From assembly GCA_036365515.1 (NCBI GenBank), contig CM070877.1:5589001-5653000 (forward strand): DNA of 64,000 nt, read 5' to 3'. This stretch comes from Torymus aiolomorphi. Lineage: Eukaryota > Arthropoda > Insecta > Hymenoptera > Torymidae. The position numbers and the translations under genes are program-made. Positions 38,045 to 52,727 of the stretch are shown here, one piece after another; position 1 is the first letter of the stretch, and every line of letters begins with the position of its first letter. The notes under the pieces are model-generated. The model searched no databases. It saw only the letters and a program-made list of their open reading frames with translations, and had not been told where the DNA came from.

Positions 38045-38664
38045 GGTAGCTCAAGCGGTCTAATAGACCTGAAGCTATGAAATTTTTTTACAAAGATTCA
38101 TTTACACATTCCAATCTTAAAACTCATATGACAGGAAAAAGGGTTCTTAACATAACGGAAAAAATTTTTGTTACAAAATTTCCAATGCTGCAAAAGTAAT
38201 CTTTTTTGTTTTTCATTCAATTCTAATTTGCAAGGTCTCATTTTCTTGTTAAATTTCAGGGGAACGTATACCCATATCAAAATTGGAAAATTTTCAAAAC
38301 CTAAGTTATATGCAATTGTTTGTAGATTTGTCACTGAATTTTATAAACAATTGCATATAACTTAGCAGGTTTTGAAAATTTTCCAATTTTGATATGGGTA
38401 CCTTCCCCTGAAATTGAACAAGGAAGAAAATGAGACCTTGCAAATTAAAATTGAATGAAAAATAAAAAAGATTATAAATACTTATTGATTTTTTTTTTAG
38501 TAGACAAAATCTACTTTTGCAACATTGGAAATTTTGTAACAAAAATTTTTCCATAATGTTAAGAACCCTTTTTCCTGTCATATCAGTTTTAAGATTGGAA
38601 TGTGTAAATAAATCTTTGTAAAAAAATTTCATAGCGTTAGGTCTACTAGCCCGCATGAGCTACC
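38045..38664. mobile_element. Foldback element related to 4410-5070 (620 bp)
   Basis: Arms 38045-38320 and 38344-38664 pair over most of their length. The right arm carries an extra insertion of about 40 bp (near 38480-38515). Starts GGTAGCTCAAGCGG, ends CCGCATGAGCTACC. The right flank is TTAA (38665-38668) while the left flank is ACTT, a decayed or different target. The central sequence (CCCCTGAAATTGAACAAGGA, AAACAATTGCAT at the loop, AGCAGGTTTTG) matches the centre of 4410-5070. Non-coding. Confidence 0.8.
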
Positions 38665-38668
38665 TTAA

Positions 38669-39900
38669 TAGAATGTTTTTGTATCTTTGGGATACACGCG
38701 TATTTAAAAAAAAGTAGTATAATCCATAATAAAAACGTCACAGAATAGTTATTTTTATTAGAGAAAGCGTAGCAATTCGTATAGGGCCACAGTAACTCTT
38801 GCGTGTTTTACCCCCGACGGCGCTTGTATTGATTCTAGAGGACAAACAAAAAAATAAATTATTTAAAAAAGCGAGATTTATTTGCTGGAAATTCTTGACC
38901 TCTTCTACTTCAGTGGCTTCGAAATGCCAGACTTATCCTTATCTCAAACTAAAACTTCGCCGAGATATTTGCTTTGAAGTGCCGTCCTCTGTAAAGTCGA
39001 AAAACCAATGACATTTAACTTTCCCAAGTTTTTCGGATCTCGCCCTTTAATTAAAAACTTTTAATGATTACCTCCATTCATTATTCAATATTATCATGAT
39101 ATTCATATGAAATCTACAGTCGATAATAAAAATATTATAACTTTTCAAATAACAATTTGCTGCTTACAAAACAATTTCAGTATTATTGCCACAATTCTAT
39201 ACTTGTCACCATTAAATACGTTTCTGTCTCACCTGACCCGGACATCATCTACTTCCCCTCGTATAAGACGCGACACTGAAATCACGACTAGCACTTGGCG
39301 TTAATTGGGTTAAACCCGATACCAATCAACATCTCTTTTCGTCCAATTATTCTGCAAAAACTTTTCAGACAAACCCATTCAGAAGTTGTTGACGTTCCCT
39401 CTGCCACTTTTTTTTTATTATTATTTTTGTAGGCTAACGGATATAAAAGTTAGCCATTATTAACGAACTCATTCATCCAGCGCCGTGACAAGTTCTATTT
39501 CAGAACGCGGCACAGCAACATGAAAAATACACAGGCGCAAATAGAAATGAATGCTTCGCGCGGAAAAGTTAAATACCGATATTTCTCTCGCTTTTAAAAA
39601 TACATCGCGCAAAAATTAAAATTTATCGCAGTAACAAGGTATTACGGTTGTGCATACAAATCGTTCGAGCGCGAGATCTTTATTTTCTGTATTATTGATT
39701 ACACGACAAACACTTGTGAGCCACACTCTTACGTTTTTTATTGCATTTTTCAAAATAACGTATATAATTATTAATTTTCTGTAGTATACTTATCTTGACA
39801 CAGACATAAAGTGCACTGCAGAGAAATAATGAAATGAATTTATAAAATTCTACCTCCAAAAAAATAACGTAAGTACCTTACACGATGTTTTCTTGAGAAA
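38669..39900. other. AT-rich spacer (1.2 kb)
   Basis: No gene or element ends recognised. Small plus frames at 38799-39011 and 39107-39304 are not recognisable. Confidence 0.45.
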
Positions 39901-41240
39901 CTAAAGTTTGGAGCTTTCGAATAAACACATAAACAACATTTGCTCACTACCCACGAATAAATGCATCGTTACCAACACCGTAATCGCACGCCACTACAAC
40001 ATTTTCCATTCTCCGAATCATTTCTCACCCACTCCAAAAAGAAAAAAAAAAGCAACATCGAAATTCGCGCACGGATCCTGCTCGCCCACAGTAGCTATTT
40101 ATCAAGCCGAAAAATTCAAATGTGGAACTTGCTGAGAACTCTCTCCACTGGTGTAAAATGTTCCTCGCCGCGGTTCACTCTCCCAACACGCACAAGCTCG
40201 CACCATCAATTTCAATCATACACGCTCTCTCGCGCCTAATCCCTCAGCAGACTCTCTCTCGAATAATCCCCTACGCGCTTAGAGAGCTGTCTTACCCTGT
40301 AGCCGCGAGTGTGCGAGCAGAGGGAGAGGGAAAAGTCCACTTGGCCTCCTAAGTTTAATTCAATTGGCCGTTCTTCGTCGCCGGGGTTATAAAAGTTTCC
40401 GCAGGCTCTTCTCCTCACTCCTCTCTCGCGACGACTATACTATATAGCCGCCACTGCCGCCTCTACGATTCGGCCCCGCTGGCTGTCCTCGAATTTCAAT
40501 TAGGACGTTCCATGAATTTCATATGGAGCTGCCGTCGTCGCGGAGAGAGAGGGATGGAACGACGCCAAAATTCGCGGGAAAGTCCGCGAGTTTATAATCC
40601 TGTTTGCTCGCCCCGATACATATATCCCGGGGAGTAGCGTGGGCCGGAAGTGCGCGCCCGCGAGTTTGCTCAAGTGTTGCACGATATGTGCACGCGCGCG
40701 CGCATGTATATGCGTAAACTCCGACGACGGAGGGGCGGAGATATATCGACCCGCAAGCTCGAGAGAAACGTTTTTTCCTCGTCTTCCTCGTCTCGCGTGC
40801 TAAATGCTCCACTTCTTATATAAATCGCTATTGTGCAACTACACTGGCCCGTATATATATAGAGATCGTTAATGGCAACGAGGTATAAAGATAATACGGG
40901 CGTGGCGCGGACGTATTTTTCGGATTACGAGATATATGTAAACAGACGCTCATGAATACAAACATGATCGATTCTCGCGCGCGGAGCACGACTCTCAACA
41001 TAATTCGATTACGTACGCGAGCGAGCGCGTGGTTGTGTTCGGTTGCCTCAATAATGTATGCTATACGTTTGCCACGGGAGAGAGAGACAGTGGGAAAGTG
41101 CATTATTGAAACTCGAAAAATCGTGACTGCGAATATGAAAGTATGGCTGTTCTCTCGGCGGGTTCGCGTATCAATATTAGAATTGGGTGGGATATACGGT
41201 GGTGAAGTATATATGTACTTTATGACATTGTTGAGCGCTC
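39901..41240. other. Large GC-rich island (1.3 kb)
   Basis: CpG-rich throughout, with cgcgcgcgcatgtatatgcg at 40693. Frames up to 187 codons on the minus strand (41391-40828) and 125 on the plus overlap each other and have no domain signature. Composition is typical of the islands elsewhere. Confidence 0.4.
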
Positions 41241-41790
41241 GATGTTCGCGTGTGCTTCTGATCGATGCGAGTTTAAAGTATTTATTGATAAATATCAATG
41301 GGGACCAAACATTTTTTTCATATTTATAATATATATGTAGCATTGAATCATTTAAAATACTTCTCAGCACGTTTACATGAGTTACATTCAAACATTTCTA
41401 TGAAAATACCAACAATGATGATTTTTTCTTTTTGTGAAGCCATATATATACACAATAAAACAAAGAAAGCAATCTGAGATCGTTATATTTGTTATACGAA
41501 AATAGAATGACATGCTCAGAACGAAAGCTAAGCTGCTCCTTATCTGTCTAATTAAAGCTGTTATATCTCGAAAAAAATATGGCGGTGCATCCCAGCTTGT
41601 GTACTATCAGCACCATCGCGGTGATAAATGAACGGGCGAAAGATACAAACGGAACGATGATTCCGCTGGAAGAAACGACACTACACGCCCATCTGTCACA
41701 ATGAATTTCCCCAGATTAATAATGCCCCATGTGTGTGTTGTGTCATAGTGCGAATTAATCATCGATTCTTCCCATTACGTATGAAATTAC
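41241..41790. other. AT-rich spacer
   Basis: Contains a tatatctcgaaaaaaatat stretch near 41562 resembling the internal motif of the TTAA family, but no element ends were found. Confidence 0.35.
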
Positions 41791-42962
<1,172 letters not shown>

Positions 42963-42967
<5 letters not shown>

Positions 42968-43728
42968 CACAGTGGTCTCAAATGTCCAAAAAGTGATCAA
43001 AATTGTTGTGTCACTATTTAAAAGTGAAAAATTATAATTTAATACATGGATTTTTTTAGCTTAGCACCTAAGCTATCAAACTGCGTTTCCCTCGAAACCA
43101 TACCGCACGTCCAAAATTTGCCAACAATACCATTGTAAAGAAAGTGTAGAAAAGGGTAAAAGAATGTAGTTTACACGTTTTTACACCTTTTTATATTTTT
43201 TTACACTTTTTAACATTTTTTTACATTTTTTTACATTTGACTGCATTTATTTACATTTTTTAATTTTTTCTATGGTACATAATGAGAAGGTACAATTTGT
43301 AGATTTTTTCAAAAAAATATCAGAACAATCGAAATTAGGGTATCAAATACTATTATATTATTCGATCAAACTTTTAACTCTTTAGGTACGATATTTTGAT
43401 ATTATTTAGATTTTTTATCAATATATTTAAGTACCAGATCGTAACGATTTGCATATACAATTGAAATTGATTTTTTAAAATCTTTAAATTGACTATAAAC
43501 TAAAAATTTATACTGTTAAAATCGTTGAAATTTGAAAAACCATAATTATCGGATTTGTTGGTATTGTTGGCAAATTTTGGACGTGCGGTATGGTTTCGAG
43601 GGAAACGCAGTTTGATAGCTTAGGTGCTAAGCTAAAAAAATCCATGTATTGAATTATAATTTTTCACTTTTAAATAGTGACACAACAATTTTGATCATTT
43701 TTTGGACATTTGAGACCACTGTGCGCCG
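42963..43728. mobile_element. Transib-like non-autonomous element (42968-43723, 756 bp)
   Basis: Terminal inverted repeats of about 165 bp (42968-43132 and 43559-43723) differ at only about two positions. The termini are CACAGTGGTCTCAAATG. Flanks are a 5-bp direct repeat CGCCG (42963-42967 and 43724-43728). Transib elements are known for 5-bp CGNCG-type duplications and CAC-starting ends, and CACAGTG equals the consensus V(D)J recombination heptamer. The interior (about 43133-43558) is AT-rich, with a run of imperfect TTTTTTACA units at about 43177-43262, and has no transposase. Each arm holds a TAGCTTAG-CAC-CTAAGCTA hairpin. High arm identity implies a young insertion. Superfamily call is inference from ends and target size. 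Confidence 0.8.
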
Positions 43729-44120
43729 TACACTCGCGCCGCTCATCTGCTCAGCAAGAGACGCGGCTGTTTACACGCCGCTTTGCCGGTCCACTCGTGT
43801 AGAACCAATTTGTTACAGGGCGTCAGGGTTTCTTAACTCCGGGATATAAGCGACTGAGATGCGTGATGTTGATGAAACTACGAAGGTGTATATAATATAC
43901 AGGCGGCAGACGAGCGTTTGACATGGATCAGCGGAGCTTCCTCTCGCGTAATTGTCGCGAGCGAGCGAACAGCTGTCAAAGGTGCGCGCGCAAGAATTAA
44001 GCTCGCGACTGTGTGCCGTGCGCAAGCTGGGATGGTAAACGTTTTAGTTGGAATCGTACTATACCGTAGTTGAGAAGCCAGCTTTCTCTCTCTTTCTCTC
44101 TTTCTAAATACTGACAGTCT
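43729..44120. other. CpG-rich island
   Basis: GC-rich flank of the Transib-like element, with gcgcgcgcaagaatt near 43983 and CT runs at 44084-44103. Frames are compositional. Confidence 0.4.
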
Positions 44121-44280
44121 TTGCAGGAATAAAGTCACAATCGTGTGTTGAAGTTAATAATAATTAAAATTCCAAGCAAATTATACGTAGTCGTATAAGT
44201 TCCCTGGTACAGCGTGAACGGATGAATAAAAAATGAGAAATTCATTGATACCTTCGTCATCATTTATGCACTATAGGTGA
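44121..44280. other. AT-rich spacer
   Basis: Nothing recognised. Confidence 0.4.
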
Positions 44281-45400
44281 AACCTTGTTACTACACGAAT
44301 TGTAAGAGCGCGCCGACACGGGACAGCGGTGAAAACAAAAAATAGACGATATTGACTTTCACTTTGAAAAAATGCCGAGTGTTATATCTCGGAAACCAGC
44401 ATATCGACAAAGTGGATATTCCTTTTATGATGCGGACGTGTATATATCGATGGAGGGACATGGGAGTGGAAAAGAGGGCCATTCAGCCTGGCCGTGGTTT
44501 CGCGCACGCGCGCCTCCCGAAGGAAATAGTTTTCAGTTCTAATGTTATAATGAAGCATTGTTAAATAGCGCGTATAGTTTTGCATGTTACAATCGTTATG
44601 TTTTTTCGGGAAGGCGACTACTCGCTTTGTGTCAAAAGAACAAAAAAAGGGGGGGAAACAGAGTGACTCTCACATGAATAGGCGAGGCGAAAAAGGAGAG
44701 TCACGGTGACGCGAGCCTGAAACAATGAGCAAAAGAGCGACAGACCAGAAGAGAGAGAGAGAGAGAGAGAGAGCGAGAAAGAGAGAGAGATAATAATACA
44801 CCCGCAGCCAGTAGACACACCCAGTGTGCCGCGCGCGCGCATAAAGAGCGCAGTAGTAATACACGCAGACTCTCTGCGCGACAAAACCAAGGGAGAAAGG
44901 GAACCGTATAGAGATGAAAAGATATCAATAAAAAAGTAGAAGAGCCTCGTAAAAAGCGAAGCAACTCGAGTCCCTTCCTCCCCGAAGAAAAGAGCAAGAC
45001 GAGGAAGGGCCACGTATATACACACGTATAATATACGCGCGTGTGCGGCGGTGGCTGCTGCTGCTGCTACTGCCTGCCTCTGCGCTATCGATCCCCTAAC
45101 GCCCCGCGCGCACGCATCACGGGCTATATAGCGAGGGGAGGGAGAGCGTGCGAGGATCAGGAGCAGCGCCAGCAGCAGCGAGTTGTCGTTAAGGACCCGA
45201 TGTGGCAGGGGGAGGAGGAGGTGGATAAAGTTGCGTCGAATTTTAAAGCTGACGGGCCGATGTGTTTCGCGCGTGTTGCTGATATGCGACGTTTTTCGGG
45301 AGGAGCTTGTGAATGGCTTGTTGGATGGGCTGCCGAATGGGGAGTACGGTTGATTGGAATGGATGATGGGCTATAGAGAAATTGTTGCTGGATTGGTGAT
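44281..45400. other. Large GC-rich island (1.1 kb)
   Basis: Includes (GA)n at about 44751-44790, gcgcgcgcgc at 44830 and ctgctgctgctactgc at 45056. A 111-codon plus frame (45041-45376) begins with a cysteine-rich run from trinucleotide repeats and is probably not coding. Confidence 0.4.
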
Positions 45401-45589
45401 TGAGTGGGAAATTCTTATGTTTGTATATAGTTGTGTGACTGAATTGGGGAGCTTGCTTTCGGGCATTTATCAGTTAGTTGTTGTTGGTTATCACGTTGGC
45501 AGTAGTATGCGTAACTCGATCGAGTGTCTGGCTATTGCTAAATAAACAGCCTCTCGTGTTAATAAACATGAGGTTATTGGCCTTAAATA
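45401..45589. other. AT-rich spacer
   Basis: Nothing recognised. Confidence 0.4.
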
Positions 45590-46748
45590 GAATTTCGATG
45601 TTTCTGAGGTTCCTGAATCAGAATAATAGGTTTTTAAAAAATGTATGTATGTATGTATGTATGTATGTGTGTATCAAAATTTTGTCTGCAGTATAACTCT
45701 TGAACGGGTGGACATAATGAGCTGAACTTTCGCATGTACTTTAGGTGTGTTTTAACTTAGAACTGATTAAATTTTCGAGTGAAATGGATGTTTTTAAGAA
45801 CATATTTTGATAAAATAACAATTTTCCAAAAATTTTTTTGTTTCAAAAATAATTTTTTTTTAATTTGTTCTAAAGATACGCAAAATGGAGAGCGATATTC
45901 TTAAAGTACATTTGATTTCCTTTTAAATTATGTATTTTAAAACTACTCACGAGTTATTTTTGACTTAAAAACGTGAATTTGAAAAAGTAGCTACTTTTTA
46001 GAAAAATTAACTAATTTTATGAATTATAAATAACTTTTTCGGCATTACATCTGAAAGATAAATATAATATAAACACAGATTCTTGAAATACGCTTAATTC
46101 CCTCTCTATTCATGTCATTTTCATGTCTTTTAAGACTATTTTAAAGTTATTTTTAAGTTGAGAATACTGATTTGAAGATTGTATCAACTTTAAATATAAT
46201 AACATATTAAGAATAGAAACACATATCATAATTGATCATATTGCGATTTTGAACATATTAAGAATATAAACACTGATCATAATTTTCTTACTGATGAATA
46301 TGGCAATCTACACTCAGAAAAAATCCTCCTGCATCAAAGAGAATCTGCCTGTAGCAGAAGGACGTTCTGTTAAAGATGGCGCCTTGAAATTCTCTATTTT
46401 TAAGTTTAATAAATTTGATGTCAACTTTGTTGTCTGAATCAATGAATTCAAAAGTAACGCTACATTAAAGCAAACAGTAAGTTTTAAAGTAAGAGGTCTA
46501 GTGAAAAGAGTTTAAATTAAAATATCAGATTTTTTATGGAAAATCAATATTTTTGGAGATATTGTCAAAGTAATAAAAGTAAAATAGCACAAGGATTTTG
46601 TAAAAATTATGAATAATCAGAATTTGCTTTAAAATAAAAATAATGGTAATCAATAGATTTTTTAAATCACTTCTTATCTACATTTTTTACTTCTTTAAGA
46701 TACCCTATGAGAAAGCATTCTACTAATTCAGTTAGCAGCGGTTTTTTT
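45590..46748 (+). repeat. 1.1-kb dispersed repeat, copy B
   Basis: Inverse partner of 33662-34738. It begins gaatttcgatg...tgaggttcct, then a (GTAT)n tract at about 45641-45674, then conserved sequence to the gttagcagcgg end. The middle (about 46230-46560) differs from copy A and is longer. No long open frame and no terminal inverted repeats. Confidence 0.85.
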
Positions 46749-47030
46749 ATTTGGATCGATGTTGATGGTGAATTTATTAAACCGATTCTTTTTAAGTGTA
46801 AAAGTGTTATTGAAAATAGAAAGACACTGATGAGATTAATTAAAGTTAAAACCATAAACTGCAAAATGTTTGTCGTTTCAGTTGTCATCAACCCTATTAG
46901 AGTCCCTTACATATTCACAAAATTATACAGTATCCCGAAAATTTTGGTGAATGTTCGTGCTCTTACCACCCCGCCTCCGGGAATATAATAAAATTTTTAC
47001 AGCAACCAATTAAACACACAACCGCGCTTT
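46749..47030. other. AT-rich spacer
   Basis: A 93-codon plus frame (46707-46988) starts inside the repeat and is not recognisable. Confidence 0.35.
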
Positions 47031-48482
<1,452 letters not shown>

Positions 48483-48497
48483 GGTTCGCAAGTACAT

Positions 48498-48499
<2 letters not shown>

Positions 48500-48557
<58 letters not shown>
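48500..48557. repeat. (GA)n microsatellite
   Basis: About 58 bp of AG dinucleotides, 135 bp right of the 217-bp array. Confidence 0.97.
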
Positions 48558-48559
<2 letters not shown>

Positions 48560-48882
48560 ATGTATAATAGTATGCGGGTTTAAATTGAATAGGGGAAAAA
48601 TTATGTATGAGTCGCGCGCTAAAACGAGAGTTTTGTAAAAATTATATTCTACCCCCAGTTTGATCTTTCTAAGAGTTATGAAGATTAAAATTTTATAAGT
48701 TTTAAATAATGTGAGATATAAGTACAAATGGCGCAGCCAATGATAGAAAAAGAATAAACGAGACTGAAAAGTTGCTATAAGAGAACAGAAGAATGAGAAC
48801 AATAATATCAATGTTATTAACCAAATAAAATAAAATATTGTATTATAGAGAATAAATTTTAAGTCGATATAGAACTCAATTG
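48558..48882. other. AT-rich spacer
   Basis: A 169-codon minus frame (48892-48383) crosses it, but it ends in the LS run and has no domain. Confidence 0.4.
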
Positions 48883-49250
48883 TTAAGGCCATGTGAAACC
48901 GTGAATTTCAATATTTTTTAAATCAACATTTAAAAGTTTATTTGGAAAAAGACGAACGTCAAGCGCTCCGTACACGTAAACACTATATTCAGATTTTTTT
49001 TTGGGTGATTCTATTGGTATTTTCATGAGATATCCATGTTTGAAAAGTAGCTTAATTGCAGATTCCTACTTACCGACAGTACGGTTTTTATTTAATTAAA
49101 TAAATTCTCATCATTTTTTTGGAAAAACACGAACGTCAAGTGCTCCGTATATGTTAATACTATACTCAGATTTTTTTTTGGACGATTCTATTGGTATTTT
49201 CATGAGATATCCATGTTTGGAAATTATGTCGGTATTTCACATCACCTTAA
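48883..49250. mobile_element. TTAA-type element with internal tandem duplication (48887-49246)
   Basis: 360 bp flanked by TTAA (48883-48886 and 49247-49250), with ends GGCCATGTGAAA and TTTCACATCACC as imperfect inverted repeats. Inside, a block of about 100 bp (ggaaaaagacgaacgtcaag to catgagatatccatgtttg) is present twice with a period of about 177 bp (48941 and 49118). No coding capacity. Confidence 0.75.
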
Positions 49251-49570
49251 ATTTAAATGCTTAAACATAAGGTATGGATGTATGTGTGAGGATAAGTATA
49301 CTTTGTAAACCTAGTCCATTTCTGGGCCAATTGGCTAAAATAAACTTATTATATAAGTTTTAAAAATAATTCCTGCGGTTATCTCCAGTAAAATACGAAT
49401 ATTTTCATACGAAATTTGAATTTTCATGTGTTTTTAAGTACGCCGATGAAAAAGTTTCTAAATCCAAAGATAGTGCCTTATTTTTTAGTCTACCTATTAC
49501 CTGTAAGATGTAAAAATAAGTTAGAAAGTTTTTGCTAAAAAGTTCTATATTTATAAAACGTTCTATGTTT
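49251..49570. other. AT-rich spacer
   Basis: Nothing recognised. Confidence 0.4.
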
Positions 49571-49825
49571 CCCTGGTAGAAAATAGACCAACTTCGTTGT
49601 TTAACATGTTAATCAAATGGAAGCATTTCTACTTAAGATTAACATCGAAATTTAATTAAAACTATTTAAAACTATCACTATAGTTCAAAGCATCTACAAT
49701 ATAATATTTCCACATGTATAAATAGTTATTCTTCGTCGATAATAGCAACATAATCATGGTGTGATGTTTTTAATTTAAAAATTGACGAACGGTTCACCAA
49801 CCGTTGGTTAGCATTTCTACCAGGG
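49571..49825. mobile_element. CCCTGGTAGAAA MITE, copy 1 (255 bp)
   Basis: Ends CCCTGGTAGAAA and TTTCTACCAGGG are exact inverse copies. Flanks are TT on both sides rather than TA. The interior is AT-rich and shorter than in the other two copies. Confidence 0.75.
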
Positions 49826-50510
49826 TTATAGAGAAAAAAAACAGTAACAGTCGTGATTGGTAGTTTCGTATATAAAAGCGCGAAATTATTAACCCCCATT
49901 TAAATATGATGCGATAGATAACGTATAACCTCGAAAATTCACGCTTTAGCTAGTCTTTTCACCCACTATCCTCGTCGAGCCACTCCGCGCAATAAACCAG
50001 AACCATTCACCTACTTTTCCTAACGCAAAAAGAAAGCATTAACTCTCTCCCTCTTGCGCGCGCTCTAAGTACTGGGGAATCCTGATTTTCGAGGCTCGCC
50101 GCCGCGGTTTAATTAATTAATAATAATTATGACTGCGCTCGGGCGCCATGACGTCATGCCCTCCCTTTCTCTCTCTCTCTCCTCGTTTTTAATTAACGTC
50201 AGAAGCGATTAGGCGGATTACCCCCTTTCTTCGTCTTCGCGCGTGTCGCGTGTGTATATATATACCCATACGACCCCGCGCGCGTTCTGTTTGTCCTTTT
50301 GCGCCTGGAGGGAGAAGGGAGGGAGGAATTTTTCGCTCCCTACCGAGGAAACGCGCGCGCGCGCTGAGGAGGGAATAAATTATTTTATTATCGCGATGCG
50401 AGATGTTGGTTATATATACGTATTATACTTTTTCCGCCGGCTTAGTAGGTGCGTGGTTTGTGGATTGCAAATATTTGTAATTTTCGTTTGCGAACGATGA
50501 ATTCTCGCGA
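49826..50510. other. GC-rich island with homeodomain-type and CRE sites
   Basis: Island core about 50040-50400. taattaattaataataatta at 50109-50129 is followed by a CRE palindrome, then CT-rich and CGCG-rich DNA. Enhancer role inferred. Confidence 0.4.
50147..50158. promoter_or_regulatory. CRE-centred palindrome CATGACGTCATG
   Basis: Perfect 12-bp palindrome containing TGACGTCA (50149-50156), the CREB/ATF bZIP consensus, 18 bp right of a TAATTA cluster. Confidence 0.45.
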
Positions 50511-51109
50511 TTGCTGAACCACGGGATTTGGAAAGTTAAGGAACTTTGGTGGTCTGCCCGTGTGTTCGAAGTATTTGGGGAGATAGATTTTAAAATTGTT
50601 TTAGATAACTTATTCAATACCAATTTTCAGGCTGTCGGTCAAACTGTGATAACACACGAGAGATATAAATTAAAACAAGTTTTCCAATTTCCTCTCCTTT
50701 TTACGATATTAAGAAAGTTTTAGATTCACGACTCCTACTATGTATAAATACTTTCACACACGAATATCGCGCGGGTTTTTACAATTCAGCGAATTCGAGC
50801 ATCATATTTTCTTATTCAAATTGTACAAAATTAATCCAATCGAGGAGTTGTGAAAGAGTCGTGACAATTTCTATCTGTTACCGGCATATAGCGACTGCCA
50901 AATTGCGGAAATTAACGTTATACTATTTTTCGGTACATCGGTGTTTGAAAATTTTAAACTCGACTGAAAATATATAGTTAATTTGGTACAATCACCCAAA
51001 TATTTTACCAACAAAACCAAAATATTTTACTTACATTACCAACCACTTTTGAGGACATTAAAACTGCACGAGAAAAGTCGACTCTGCTACGACAGTTTTA
51101 CAACCTAAC
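50511..51109. other. AT-rich spacer
   Basis: caaatattttac and aaaatattttac are repeated at about 50996-51030. Nothing else recognised. Confidence 0.4.
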
Positions 51110-51700
51110 TACCCTGGTAGAAATTTGTCTATTATGAAATGGTTAGAAAGTCAGTAAATAGCTAGAATAAGTGGCTAGTTAATGGCCATGTTGAACGCTT
51201 TTTTCCCTATTATTTGCCCATTTAATAGATTGGAAATAGAATGGCATAACCTCAAAATATTCAATTTAAATTTACTTGTAGACTTGACGTTAAGAGCATT
51301 CAATTGTAATAGATAACTTAAAAAAATGTAAATAATAAACACAGACTAGAAAATCATTTATAGCACAGCATTCTTAGATATTAACTGAAATCCATATTTT
51401 TCTATTAGATTTTGTCTCTCTCACTCCTCGTCATAAGAGCCTTCTACTAGCCATTTTCTAACTAAAAAACTGACCAACAGTTTGTTTGTCTCTCCAAGTT
51501 AAATACCTTTGAAATAGTAAAGAACAAGCTTGTGTAAATCTTTAAAGAAAGTCTTTCTATTTTCAATCTATCGAATAATGTTGGAAAAATCGTTTCATCG
51601 ATAGATAGAAATATCCAAGAAAAATGGTTAGTTTTTGGCTATACCCCACTAAAACTAGCTATTTATTGGGCAAATAATGAAGTAAGTTTCTACCAGGGTA
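51110..51700. mobile_element. CCCTGGTAGAAA MITE, copy 2 (51112-51698, 587 bp)
   Basis: Perfect inverted ends CCCTGGTAGAAA, flanked by TA on both sides (51110-51111 and 51699-51700), as in Tc1/mariner-type elements. A subterminal block (ctattatttgcccatttaat) also appears inverted near the right end (ttgggcaaataatg) and directly in copy 3. No transposase. Confidence 0.85.
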
Positions 51701-52727
51701 CACTCTTGTTAAATATCAATTAACGTATCGACAAAGAAATCCTGGTCAAAGGAAAAGCCCTCTAAAGATTAGGTCTACCAATACGGAAGGTTATTCATGA
51801 CCATTCGAGCACGTGTCCGTTAGGCGCTTATGACATTTCTCGTTCCCTGGTCAAAATACGGCCGGCACTGCTCTAACTCACCAATTAGTCCATTGAAGAT
51901 AGTTCAGGGGAAAAATTACGCGACCCGCCATCCTCTCCCTACAGCTTGAAGAGTGAAATACATACACGCGTATATGAGCGAAATATATAACTGCCTATAC
52001 CAAGAAGCCAACTTCTCTTCTGTCAATACATCAAAAAGAGAGGTATTGTACAGCCGCAGATTTCATCCTTCGCCTCCCACGCCACAACAATACTTGAAAA
52101 CCACAATGTAACGGTTTCCCTTCCGCGCTATATAGCCGAAAAGAATACCGAGCCGCCCCATCCCCATCATACGTCATCGGCAATCGTCGATTCCTTCTCT
52201 CCCCTCAAAATCTTTCTTCTTTCCCTCCCTCGCGCGGCGGGCGTCAACGGGGGGCATTATAGAGGTAGATCAATATATCCGGCTCTTATTAAAAAAAAAT
52301 GACCGGTCGCGTTATCGGGGCGGAATTGAGAAAGAGATGAGAGGGAATTCGAGAGAGATCAAAGAGACGAGTTCGGCAGTAGCAGCAGCAGCCGACGCTG
52401 CTGGAATTCTTTCTCGTCGCCTCCGCCGCTTGTACGCTTTGAGCTGACGGGTAACGAGGTCTCGTGGCAGGCGCCGCCCGGGGTTAAAATGGAAATGCGG
52501 GTGTCTGCGTATTTTCTTTTTCTTTTCTTCTTCTTTTTCTTCTTTGAGCGAATGACGCGGCGAAGTTGAGGTTTTATTTGAGCGCGAATGGGAAAACGTT
52601 TGATAATAATATGCATGGGATTGTGGGATTAGTAATGATGGTTTTTAAGTTTGTCTTGTATTTCGTATCGATAAAGATGCCATGGCAGCAACATTTTTAT
52701 TTTCATTCAATTGAAATGAATTATTGC
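51701..52727. other. GC-rich island between two MITEs
   Basis: CpG-rich core 51880-52580 with cgcgcggcgggcgtc at 52230 and agcagcagcagc at 52381. An 85-codon minus frame is lysine-rich from a TTCTTTTTC tract. Confidence 0.4.

Noticed and set aside
40828..41391. 187-codon minus-strand frame
   Set aside because: Overlaps a 125-codon plus-strand frame. No domain, and island composition.
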